Assembly (NCBI GenBank): GCA_902537235.1
Contig: CACBAO010000006.1
Location: 1-64,000, forward strand
Source of the DNA: an uncultured Alphaproteobacteria bacterium
Lineage (GTDB): Bacteria; Pseudomonadota; Alphaproteobacteria; Rhodobacterales; Rhodobacteraceae
Direction of reading: 5' to 3'
Length of the DNA: 64,000 bases
Below, piece after piece: positions 1-7,679 of the stretch (its first letter is position 1; every line of letters starts with the position of its first letter). A program made the translations under genes and the position numbers. The notes under the pieces are model-generated. The model was not told the DNA's origin and made no database searches. It saw only the letters and a list, made by a program, of their open reading frames with translations.

Positions 1-2
1 CG

Positions 3-653
3 TCGGGCCTAGCCTTAACTATTTTTGGGCTGGGAATAGCAGCTCTAATGGGTCACCCTTACACTGGTATAAAATCACCACAAATTTCAACCATTTCAAT
101 TCCTTTTATAAGTGAAATCCCAGTACTCGGAACAATGTTTTTCCAACATGATTTGATAGTTTATCTATCGCTAATATCTGTGCTAGTCATTTGGTACTTT
201 CTTAATCGTATGAGAGCAGGGCTCATCCTCAGATCAGTAGGGGAAGATCATGATGTAGCACATTCATTAGGTTACAGAGTAGTAACTATCCGGTTTTTGG
301 CTATTACTTTTGGTGGAGCGATGGCCGGAGTTGGAGGAGGATATCTATCACTCGTGAGAGTTCCACAATGGACAGAGGGAATGACGGCCGGGGCAGGCTG
401 GATTGCCCTTGCTCTCGTTGTATTTTCGGGATGGAGACCCTTTCGGTTACTTATAGGAGCCTATATTTTCGGCGGTATAACAATTCTTCAGCTAAACTTG
501 CAAGCAATTGGGGTAAATATAAACATTGCGTTATTATCTATGGCTCCATATCTTGCAACGATATTAGCTTTAGTGGTAATATCAATGAGTCGATTCCGCG
601 GGAATAGGGGAGCTCCGGGATGTTTAGGTAGATCGTTTGTGAAGATAACATAA
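3..653 (+). CDS. ABC transporter permease, BMP/nucleoside type (5' partial)
   Basis: Inner-membrane permease subunit of a purine/nucleoside importer of the branched-chain-type permease family (BPD_transp_2, YufQ-like). The reading frame is open to the window edge (SGLALTIFGLG precedes the first Met at base 48), so the gene starts upstream and only about 216 C-terminal residues are seen. Several hydrophobic helices are visible, with the family-typical loop LRSVGEDHDVAHSLGYRV and the AGVGGGYLSL segment. It ends 24 bases before the BMP binding protein. The ATPase and the first permease should lie upstream of the window. The link to guaD downstream suggests a purine base or nucleoside as cargo; that is inference from context. 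Confidence 0.88.
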   Translation, partial: SGLALTIFGLGIAALMGHPYTGIKSPQISTISIPFISEIPVLGTMFFQHDLIVYLSLISVLVIWYFLNRMRAGLILRSVGEDHDVAHSLGYRVVTIRFLAITFGGAMAGVGGGYLSLVRVPQWTEGMTAGAGWIALALVVFSGWRPFRLLIGAYIFGGITILQLNLQAIGVNINIALLSMAPYLATILALVVISMSRFRGNRGAPGCLGRSFVKIT

Positions 654-677
654 CACTTATTTAAAAATGGAGAGAAT

Positions 678-1760
678 ATGAGACAATTTATGAAATATTT
701 TTCAGCTTCTTTTTTATTCATATCAATGGTGATTACTTCAAGTATCGCTATTGCGGCGGATTATAAAGTAGGCTTTATATATATTGGTCCTCCAGGGGAC
801 CACGGTTGGAATTATCAACATGACGTTGGGAGAAAAGCTGTGGATGAGGCTTTCGGAGATAAAGTAGAAACAGTCTTCCAAGAAAATGTTCCAGAAAGTG
901 CTGACGCTGAACGCGTAATGACCCAAATGGCTCTCTCTGGGGCAGATATGATTTTTGCTACGTCTTTTGGTTACATGGAACCTGTGCTAAATGTTGCAAA
1001 GAAGTTTCCAAAAGTAAAATTTGAACATGCCACTGGATATATGACTGCCGATAATGTTTCAACTTATAGTGCGAGGTTCTATGAAGGCAGAACAGTGGCA
1101 GGCCATATTGCAGGAAAGATGACTAAATCCAACACAATTGGATATGTCGCATCATATCCCATTCCTGAGGTTGTTAGAGGAATAAATTCTGCTTATCTTG
1201 CGGCAAAGAAAGCTAATCCAAATGTGGAATTCAAAGTTATTTGGATTTTCACATGGTATGACCCTGCTAAAGAGGCTGATGCCGCAAAAACCTTAATTTC
1301 CCAAGGTGCAGACGTTATATTACAGCACGTTGATAGTTCTGCTATAATGACCGTTGCAGAAGAAGCGGGAGTGTATGCCTTTGGTCAGGCATCCGATATG
1401 AGTGCCTTTGGCCCTAATGCTCATTTGACGGCTATTATCAATGGATGGGCTCCATATTATGTAAAAAAGGTTAAACAGGGTATGGATGGAACTTGGAAGG
1501 GTGCCGAACAAACCTTCGATGGAATTGGAGCGGGCATGGTCATTATTGGACCTCTTTCCGATAAGATTCCAGAAAGTGTAAAGAAAGAGGCAATGGCAAT
1601 CAGAGATGGTATTGCTTCGGGAGCACTTCATTCCTTTACAGGTCCAATAAATAAGCAAGATGGTTCGCCATGGCTAAAAGCTGGGGAAACAGCTGACATG
1701 GGTACTTTGCTAGGCATGAATTTCTATGTTGAAGGTATTGAGGGTGATATCCCGCAATAA
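678..1760 (+). CDS. BMP family ABC transporter substrate-binding protein
   Basis: Periplasmic solute-binding protein of the BMP/PnrA (basic membrane protein) family, which bind purine nucleosides or related compounds. It is 360 aa. The N-terminus MRQFMKYFSASFLFISMV...AIAA is a signal peptide and no lipobox cysteine follows, so it is probably a soluble periplasmic protein. Family signature segments include GFIYIGPPGDHGWNYQHDVGR and GADMIFATSFGYMEP. The start follows a GGAGAG ribosome site. It is co-transcribed with the permease upstream (24-base gap) and followed by a strong terminator-like hairpin just before guaD. The ligand is not provable from sequence; guanine-type purines are likely given the neighbours. 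Confidence 0.9.
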   Translation: MRQFMKYFSASFLFISMVITSSIAIAADYKVGFIYIGPPGDHGWNYQHDVGRKAVDEAFGDKVETVFQENVPESADAERVMTQMALSGADMIFATSFGYMEPVLNVAKKFPKVKFEHATGYMTADNVSTYSARFYEGRTVAGHIAGKMTKSNTIGYVASYPIPEVVRGINSAYLAAKKANPNVEFKVIWIFTWYDPAKEADAAKTLISQGADVILQHVDSSAIMTVAEEAGVYAFGQASDMSAFGPNAHLTAIINGWAPYYVKKVKQGMDGTWKGAEQTFDGIGAGMVIIGPLSDKIPESVKKEAMAIRDGIASGALHSFTGPINKQDGSPWLKAGETADMGTLLGMNFYVEGIEGDIPQ

Positions 1761-1777
1761 AGTAAATTTGATAGTGG

Positions 1778-1806
1778 AAAAAGGCCCTCTCAAGGGCCTT
1801 TTTTTT
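1778..1806 (+). terminator. Intrinsic terminator/attenuator between bmp gene and guaD
   Basis: A perfect hairpin, AAAGGCCCT-CTCA-AGGGCCTTT, extended by A/T pairs to about 11 bp, is followed by an uninterrupted T run. It ends one base before the GGAG ribosome site of guaD, so there is no space for a promoter between hairpin and guaD. It should limit transcription of guaD relative to the transporter. Confidence 0.85.
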
Positions 1807-1822
1807 GGAGATTTGTTAAAAA

Positions 1823-3109
1823 ATGAAAATATTTAAAGGAAGAATTTTTTCGTTTTTAAGGAAACCAGAAGATATTAATGATACTGGTAGCTACATTTAT
1901 CTAGAAAAGGGAGGAGTAGCATTTGATGATAAGGGGCTAATCATTGACGTTGACGACTATTCCAAACTTAGTAAGAAATATGAGAGTACTGAAACAATAG
2001 ATTTTGGTTCTAAAATAATCTTGCCCGGGTTTATAGATCTACACAATCATTTCCCCCAAACACAGGTAATCGCTTCATATGGAACAAAATTACTTGAATG
2101 GCTGAATAAATATACTTTCCCAAACGAAAGCTTATTTGTTGATGATAAGCATTGTGAAAGAGAGTCAAAAATATTTTTAGATTTATTAAATCATAATGGT
2201 ATTACAACTTCTGTTTCATTTGGATCAGTGCACCCTAATTCAGTAGAATATCTATTTCAGGAAGCGCATAGAAGAAACATGTGTGTTATTGCCGGTAACG
2301 TGTTGATGGATAGAAATGCGCCAGATACAGTTCTAGAGAAAGCCGATAAAAGCTATTTAAGTAGCAAAGAGATAATTAGTAAGTGGCATAATGTCAGCCG
2401 TTGCAAATATGCAATAACACCTAGATTTGCAATAACCTCCACTCCTGAGTTGATGGAAGTTTCTCAAACCTTATGTGCTGAAAATCAATCATGTTATGTG
2501 CAAACGCATTTATCTGAAAATATAGACGAAATTAAAACAACACTGGAACTATTTCCAGATCAAAAAGATTACTTATCTATCTATGACAAATATAAGTTGC
2601 TCTCGAGCAAAACATTATTAGCTCATTCTATACACCTGGAAATGAACGAAATTGAGAGAATGAAAGAAACAAAGTCTATTGCTGTCCATTGCCCAACATC
2701 AAACCTATTTCTTGGAAGTGGGCTATTTAAATTTAAAGAGTTAGAAGAAAAAGGAGTGAGAACCGCAATAGCAACAGATGTAGGAGGCGGTACATCCTTC
2801 TCAATGTTAAGAACGCTGGACGAAGCGTACAAAATTCAGCAATTGGGAAACTATAGCCTAAATCCCCTAGCTTCATACTTTTGGTCAACGATGGGTAATG
2901 CAGAGTGTCTAGGACTTCAGGATCAAATCGGAACAATCAAGACCGGAAACTGTGCTGACTTGATAGTTTTAAATAGTAAAAGTACTCCTTTAATGAGACA
3001 TAGAATGGAAAAATGTAAAACAATTGAAGAAGAACTATTCATCCTTCAGACCTTAGGAGATGATCGAGCAATAGACTCGGTATTTATTGCTGGTAAAAAA
3101 ATTAAATAA
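1823..3109 (+). CDS. guaD: Guanine deaminase
   Basis: Zinc amidohydrolase that converts guanine to xanthine plus ammonia, the entry step of purine catabolism. It is 428 aa, about the usual bacterial length. Visible metal and active-site motifs: PGFIDLHNHFPQTQ (HxH, His74/His76), QTHLSEN, LLAHSIHL and ATDVGGGTSFSML with the metal aspartate. LLEWLNKYTFPNE is typical of guanine deaminase rather than other amidohydrolases. The start ATG has GGAG 12 bases upstream, directly after the terminator-like hairpin. It lies between the purine transporter and the urate-degradation genes, which supports the assignment. Confidence 0.95.
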   Translation: MKIFKGRIFSFLRKPEDINDTGSYIYLEKGGVAFDDKGLIIDVDDYSKLSKKYESTETIDFGSKIILPGFIDLHNHFPQTQVIASYGTKLLEWLNKYTFPNESLFVDDKHCERESKIFLDLLNHNGITTSVSFGSVHPNSVEYLFQEAHRRNMCVIAGNVLMDRNAPDTVLEKADKSYLSSKEIISKWHNVSRCKYAITPRFAITSTPELMEVSQTLCAENQSCYVQTHLSENIDEIKTTLELFPDQKDYLSIYDKYKLLSSKTLLAHSIHLEMNEIERMKETKSIAVHCPTSNLFLGSGLFKFKELEEKGVRTAIATDVGGGTSFSMLRTLDEAYKIQQLGNYSLNPLASYFWSTMGNAECLGLQDQIGTIKTGNCADLIVLNSKSTPLMRHRMEKCKTIEEELFILQTLGDDRAIDSVFIAGKKIK

Positions 3110-3111
3110 CC

Positions 3112-3594
3112 TTACTGCTGATTTTTCAGCCTTATTTCTGCGATTTTGTGTATTTCCTCTATAGCTGTATCAAACTCTGTTTCAACAGTATTTTGTAGCC
3201 TCACCTCAATATTTCTAAATACTTCTTCTTTTTTTAAGCCTGATACAGCGATAATAAAAGGAAATTTGAATTTATTCATGTAGTCTTTGTTTAACATGCT
3301 CAATAGATTATATTCACTTCCAGAAAGATTATCCAGACCAGCTCGGTTTTGTTCTTTCTTTGAATGGGCTGTTAGGTTGTTCTGTTGTCCCTTCTTAATA
3401 CCTAATTCTGGATGTTCTAAAATTAGTTTCATTTTCGATTGATGATCCATCTTGGTTACGTAATCCTTCATTAAGCTCAATATTTCCGAGGGTGACAACG
3501 TATCCAAACGCTGGTGCTCGTATATTGCAAGAGCTATATGAGGTGAATTTTCATACAAGCTGCCATAATGCCTAATGAATTTTTCTTGCTCCAA
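3112..3594 (-). CDS. uraD: OHCU decarboxylase (2-oxo-4-hydroxy-4-carboxy-5-ureidoimidazoline decarboxylase)
   Basis: Decarboxylates OHCU to S-allantoin, the third step of urate breakdown. It is 160 aa, normal for the family. Signature pieces: YGSLYENSPHIA near the N-terminus, the catalytic-histidine region ILEHPELG (His61), LTAHSKKEQNRAGLD and the core strand FKFPFIIAVSG. The start codon is TTG; AAAGG lies five bases upstream and no in-frame ATG would keep the N-terminal motif. The gene runs opposite to guaD and ends two bases from its stop. It shares a 77-base divergent promoter region with uraH. Confidence 0.93.
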   Translation of the reverse strand: MEQEKFIRHYGSLYENSPHIALAIYEHQRLDTLSPSEILSLMKDYVTKMDHQSKMKLILEHPELGIKKGQQNNLTAHSKKEQNRAGLDNLSGSEYNLLSMLNKDYMNKFKFPFIIAVSGLKKEEVFRNIEVRLQNTVETEFDTAIEEIHKIAEIRLKNQQ

Positions 3595-3671
3595 AGTTTG
3601 CCTTTTCTTTGGTTGTTTTTTGTCTCGTTATAGTTACCATGTAATATCAAAAAAAAAAAAGCTTTTAGTAA

Positions 3672-4025
3672 ATGACAAGTCTTACCACACATGTTTTAGA
3701 TTTGACGCAGGGGAAACCCGCGGATGCACTTGAAATTAGTTTTTATTCTACGCGTTCAGACACGAAAGAATTGATTGCTAATTTTGTAACCAATTCTGAT
3801 GGAAGATTAAATAAACCAATATTTGATCAGTCTAACATTCGAGAAGGATGGTATGAAATGGTATTTCATGCTGGAAAATATTTGGTGGCAAAACATAAAA
3901 TGAAAGAGACGGATTTATTTTTTGATAATATTTCTATCTGCTTTCAAATTAATGACCTAAAGCAACACTATCATGTCCCTCTGTTACTATCTAAGTTCGG
4001 CTACAGTACCTATCGAGGCAGTTAA
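3672..4025 (+). CDS. uraH: 5-hydroxyisourate hydrolase (transthyretin-like)
   Basis: Hydrolyses 5-hydroxyisourate, the product of urate oxidase, to OHCU. It is 117 aa, the standard size. Diagnostic motifs are the N-terminal LTTHVLDLTQGKPA (catalytic His) and the C-terminal tetrapeptide YRGS that separates HIU hydrolases from transthyretin. PLLLSKFGYSTYRGS is intact. It is followed two bases later by puuD, so the two are translated from one transcript. A 12-base A tract lies just upstream, between uraD and uraH. Confidence 0.96.
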   Translation: MTSLTTHVLDLTQGKPADALEISFYSTRSDTKELIANFVTNSDGRLNKPIFDQSNIREGWYEMVFHAGKYLVAKHKMKETDLFFDNISICFQINDLKQHYHVPLLLSKFGYSTYRGS

Positions 4026-4027
4026 GC

Positions 4028-5263
4028 ATGGATTTTGATTATCTTGAGTGGATAGAATTTATGGTTCGATGGTTTCATGTAATTGCTGGAATTGCATGGA
4101 TAGGATCTAGCTTTTATTTTATTGCGCTCGACCTAAGTCTAAGAAAATCATCCTCATTGCCTAAAGAGGCACACGGAGAGGCTTGGCAAGTTCATGGAGG
4201 TGGTTTTTATAATTTGGTAAAATATCTCGTGGCTCCAAATCATCTACCCGATCACTTAACTTGGTTTAAGTGGGAGGCTTATGCTACATGGATTACCGGT
4301 GCAGCGCTATTCATACTCGTCTACTATCTTGGTGCTGAACTATATCTAATTGATTATGAAAAAATTGAATTATCTAAAACTGCTGCTGTTTTAATATCAA
4401 TAGCAGGTGTTATATTTGGATGGGTGATATACGATCTAATATGCAGATTGCTGGTTGGCAAATCTAATTTAGTATTGTCAATTGTACTATTAATATTTTT
4501 TGCATTTTTGTCTTGGGCATCCTATTCATTACTAAGTTCGAGAGGGGCTTTTATGCAGATGGGAGTAACTCTTGGTACGATAATGGTAGCAAATGTTCTA
4601 ATGGTAATTATTCCAGGTCAGAAAAAAGTAGTAGCACAATTAATCGCCAAGAAGACACCCAGCCCTAAATATGGTATCCGTGCAAAACAAAGATCTCTTC
4701 ACAACAACTATTTGACCCTTCCTGTAATCTTTATAATGATCGGCAATCATTATCCTACCGCCTATGCTACCTCCTATTCTTGGGTGATAATTGTATTGAC
4801 CATAATTATAGGAGGCCTTGTTAGACATTTTTTTAATGAGAGACACGCTGGTAACAAGAGCCCGTATTGGGTTGCAATTCCAATTGTAATCCTATCATGG
4901 GGTTCTCTAATGTTGTCTGAAGTTGACGAACCTAGTTTGGACCAACTATTGCCAGAAAAGCTAAGCCTAATCGAAAGCTCATTTTCAAAAGAATTCAAAG
5001 ATAATATTATGGAGGTGACGGCTTATAAATGTTCCACTTGCCATGTTATGGAGCCATCTTGGGAAGGAATGAAAAAACCTCCTAAAGGGGTTTATTTGAG
5101 CGAATTCAGTCACTTGATTAATAACTATGAAACTATTTATAAGCAGGTTGCAGCGTCAAGGGCGATGCCACCTGGCAATATTACTTTTTTAGAAGACGAA
5201 GAGCGGTTATTGTACGCAAACCTTTTTCATAAGATCGAGGAAATATTAAGAGAAGAGAAGTGA
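4028..5263 (+). CDS. puuD: Membrane urate oxidase with C-terminal cytochrome c domain (PuuD type)
   Basis: PuuD-type urate hydroxylase that oxidises urate to 5-hydroxyisourate in the inner membrane and passes electrons through its own heme to the respiratory chain, unlike soluble uricase. It is 411 aa. Residues 1-300 carry the PuuD domain with about eight membrane helices, starting EWIEFMVRWFHVIAGIAWIGSSFYFI with conserved histidines. The C-terminal soluble domain has a CSTCH heme c motif around residue 335 and a later AMPPGN methionine that could be the second ligand. It lies two bases after uraH and overlaps puuE by four bases, giving the order substrate oxidation, hydrolysis, allantoin opening. 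Confidence 0.94.
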   Translation: MDFDYLEWIEFMVRWFHVIAGIAWIGSSFYFIALDLSLRKSSSLPKEAHGEAWQVHGGGFYNLVKYLVAPNHLPDHLTWFKWEAYATWITGAALFILVYYLGAELYLIDYEKIELSKTAAVLISIAGVIFGWVIYDLICRLLVGKSNLVLSIVLLIFFAFLSWASYSLLSSRGAFMQMGVTLGTIMVANVLMVIIPGQKKVVAQLIAKKTPSPKYGIRAKQRSLHNNYLTLPVIFIMIGNHYPTAYATSYSWVIIVLTIIIGGLVRHFFNERHAGNKSPYWVAIPIVILSWGSLMLSEVDEPSLDQLLPEKLSLIESSFSKEFKDNIMEVTAYKCSTCHVMEPSWEGMKKPPKGVYLSEFSHLINNYETIYKQVAASRAMPPGNITFLEDEERLLYANLFHKIEEILREEK

Positions 5264-6177
5264 GCAGTATGGAAACGAAACTCAGAGATCTAGAAGGTTA
5301 CCATGGTGAAATTCCTCACTTTAGCTGGCCAGGGGGTAGAAAGTTGGCGGTTCAATTCGTTTTGAACTTAGAAGAAGGTGGTGAAAATTCAATAATCTAT
5401 GGAGATAAGCATTCCGAGACTTTTCTTTCAGAGATCATAGGTGCCGAGCCATTTTTTGGTCAACGACACATGTCCATGGAAAGTTTATATGAATATGGTA
5501 CTAGAGCCGGTGTTTGGCGAATTTTAAAACTATTCAGAGAAAGACAAATCCCGATAACAATTTTCGCTGTAGCACAAGCTTTGGAAGAAAATCCAAGAAT
5601 TGTAGATCAAATTTTGAAAGATAATCATGAGATTTGTTCCCATGGACTAAGATGGATAAACTACAAAGATGTTCCCAGAGCCACTGAAAAAGAGCATATG
5701 CAAAAAGCAATAGAGATTCAAAAAAGAATTTGTGGAGAAAGACCTATGGGTTGGTACACAGGTCGTACCTCAGAGAATACAAGGGATTTGGTTTGTGAAG
5801 AAGGGGGCTTTCTTTATGACTCAGACGACTATAGTGATGACTTACCATTTTGGTCTAAAATGACAAAAAAGCCGCACTTAATTATACCTTACACTCTTGA
5901 TACTAATGACATGAGATTTCTAACCCCGCAAGGATTTCATAATGGCGAGCATTTTTTTAATTATCTTAAGGATAGTTTTGACTGTCTATACGAAGAAAGG
6001 CATGAAGGTTCTAAGATTATGAACATTGGACTTCATTGTCGTATAATTGGAAAACCGGGAAGGTTCCCAGCACTAAAAAAGTTTGTTGATTACATTCAGT
6101 CATTCAGCGATGTCTGGTTTACAACTAGAATAGGAATTGCGAGGCATTGGAGAAAGGTACTACCACATGAAAAATGA
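5260..6177 (+). CDS. puuE: Allantoinase PuuE (NodB-like polysaccharide-deacetylase fold)
   Basis: Opens the allantoin ring to allantoate. It belongs to the PuuE group of the NodB-like deacetylase fold, unrelated to the zinc amidohydrolase allantoinases. It is 305 aa, usual for PuuE. Features: YHGEIPHFSWPGGRKLAVQFVLNLEEGGE at the start, YEYGTRAGVWRILKLFRE, EICSHGLRW and MGWYTGRTSENTRDLV. The track start is GTG in a GTGA overlap with puuD; an ATG three codons on is an alternative. The 3' end overlaps the allantoicase start by 11 bases. Confidence 0.94.
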   Translation: MSSMETKLRDLEGYHGEIPHFSWPGGRKLAVQFVLNLEEGGENSIIYGDKHSETFLSEIIGAEPFFGQRHMSMESLYEYGTRAGVWRILKLFRERQIPITIFAVAQALEENPRIVDQILKDNHEICSHGLRWINYKDVPRATEKEHMQKAIEIQKRICGERPMGWYTGRTSENTRDLVCEEGGFLYDSDDYSDDLPFWSKMTKKPHLIIPYTLDTNDMRFLTPQGFHNGEHFFNYLKDSFDCLYEERHEGSKIMNIGLHCRIIGKPGRFPALKKFVDYIQSFSDVWFTTRIGIARHWRKVLPHEK

Positions 6178-7162
6178 AGACAAATTAATAGTATCAAAAA
6201 AGGTTAATTTGGCATCACCGAAAGCAGGGGCAAAAATCATTGATGTGTCTGACGACTTTTTTGCAAAATGTGATCGAATGTTAAATGACACTGATCCCAT
6301 TTTCATTGACGATAAATATGATGATCATGGAAAATGGATGGATGGTTGGGAAAGCCGTAGAAAAAGAGTAGAAGGAAACGACTGGGCTATAATTGGCTTA
6401 GGAGGCAGATGTTCTATAGAGGATGTAGTAATTGATACTAGTCATTTTACTGGTAACTATCCGCCAGCTGCCTCGCTAGATTTCTCATCTAACAATAGTT
6501 ATGAAGCAGGATCTTTGGACTGGCACACACTTCTTGAAAAACAGATTTTGAAAGGAGATCACATAAATGAATATAAGCTCCTAAAAAATCAAAATGTAAC
6601 CTATGTAAGATTAAATATTTTCCCAGATGGAGGTGTAGCGCGGCTTAGACTTTTTGGAGATCTTATTCCCTTTTCTCAGGATCTATCTAAAGACTTAGAA
6701 TTATCTGCTTTAAAAAATGGAGGCAAAATCATTGGGTATAATAACGCACACTATGGCAATGTAAACGCTCTCCTGTCTGAAGGTAGAGGAACTACAATGG
6801 GCGACGGGTGGGAGACTCGGCGTAGGCGTGTCCCTGGAAATGATTTTATAATCATTGAATTAGGAACACCTGGGCTGATTTCGAATGTAGAAATAGATAC
6901 CTGTCACTTCAAGGGTAATTTTCCAGATAGAGCTTCAATTCAAACAATTGATTTAAAAAATGAAAAAGACAAAATAAAAGCATTTGAAGCTTCTAGTAAC
7001 TGGGAATTTTTTTTAGATGAGAAAAAATGCAAACCAGACTTTATTCATAACTTTGGAAAAAATGATTTCTTACACGAAAATACGGTCTCCCACGTGAGAT
7101 TAAACATCTATCCTGATGGGGGAGTTTCGAGATTTCGAATTTTTGGTCAACCAGTAAGCTAA
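6167..7162 (+). CDS. alc: Allantoicase
   Basis: Hydrolyses allantoate to ureidoglycolate and urea. It has two tandem allantoicase repeats, the first with DGWESRRKR...DWAIIGLG...DTSHFTGNYPP and the second with DGWETRRRRVPGNDFIIIELG...DTCHFKGNFPD. Each ends with a VRLNI(F/Y)PDGGV(A/S)R motif. The ORF track starts at a TTG at 6137, but the ATG at 6167 has AGAAAGG nine bases upstream and matches the usual N-terminus, giving 331 aa. It overlaps puuE by 11 bases and is one base from allA. Confidence 0.95.
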   Translation: MKNEDKLIVSKKVNLASPKAGAKIIDVSDDFFAKCDRMLNDTDPIFIDDKYDDHGKWMDGWESRRKRVEGNDWAIIGLGGRCSIEDVVIDTSHFTGNYPPAASLDFSSNNSYEAGSLDWHTLLEKQILKGDHINEYKLLKNQNVTYVRLNIFPDGGVARLRLFGDLIPFSQDLSKDLELSALKNGGKIIGYNNAHYGNVNALLSEGRGTTMGDGWETRRRRVPGNDFIIIELGTPGLISNVEIDTCHFKGNFPDRASIQTIDLKNEKDKIKAFEASSNWEFFLDEKKCKPDFIHNFGKNDFLHENTVSHVRLNIYPDGGVSRFRIFGQPVS

Positions 7163-7163
7163 A

Positions 7164-7679
7164 ATGCATTTAAATTTAGAAAAGCTGACCGTAAGCCAGA
7201 AGTTATTCGAACCTTTTGGTGATGTAATTTCAAAAGGGATGGAAAATAATAAATTTCTGATAAATCAGGGATATTGTGAGAGGTTTGACGAGGTAGCAAC
7301 GGTACAAGTACTTGACAGAAAAGCTAATCCAATCATTTCAATATTTTCTGCTACTCCTAGAGAAAGACCAATAAAAATTGATTATCTGGAGATGCACCCT
7401 CTGGCGTCTCAAGCTTTTATGCCAATACAAAAAATAGATTGGCAAGTAGTCGTGGCAAATGATAAGGACGGATCCCCAGATCTTTCTTCAATTAAGTATT
7501 TCGGAGTGCCAGGTGATGTAGGTATAAATTACAATCCAAAAGTTTGGCATTTTCCACTGCTCGTTAATACTGCTCAAGATTTTTTGGTTATCGATAGATC
7601 ATCAGCATTGGATGCAGGCAAAGAAAATTTAAGAGAGTTTTTTTTTCAAAGCAATGGTAATGAGATTTACATAGAGTGA
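7164..7679 (+). CDS. allA: Ureidoglycolate lyase
   Basis: Releases urea from ureidoglycolate to give glyoxylate, the last step of the pathway. It is 171 aa, typical for the family. Recognisable pieces are the N-terminal LTVSQKLFEPFGDVI, the central ISIFSATPRERPIKIDYLEMHPLASQAFMP and the cupin-like GINYNPKVWHFPLL near the C-terminus. It is the last gene of the plus-strand urate operon. Its 3' end overlaps the 3' end of the convergent xdhB by 13 bases. Confidence 0.95.
   Translation: MHLNLEKLTVSQKLFEPFGDVISKGMENNKFLINQGYCERFDEVATVQVLDRKANPIISIFSATPRERPIKIDYLEMHPLASQAFMPIQKIDWQVVVANDKDGSPDLSSIKYFGVPGDVGINYNPKVWHFPLLVNTAQDFLVIDRSSALDAGKENLREFFFQSNGNEIYIE

Noticed and set aside
48-653. The first ORF as a complete gene starting at base 48
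   Set aside because: The frame continues to the window edge with a membrane-like sequence, so the gene is 5' partial.
1320-1658. Minus-strand ORF of 112 aa inside the BMP gene
   Set aside because: It is an antisense shadow of a clear gene and has no family likeness.
3649-3660. Run of 12 A residues before uraH as a regulatory element
   Set aside because: Homopolymers are common in AT-rich genomes; no supporting promoter pattern could be defined.
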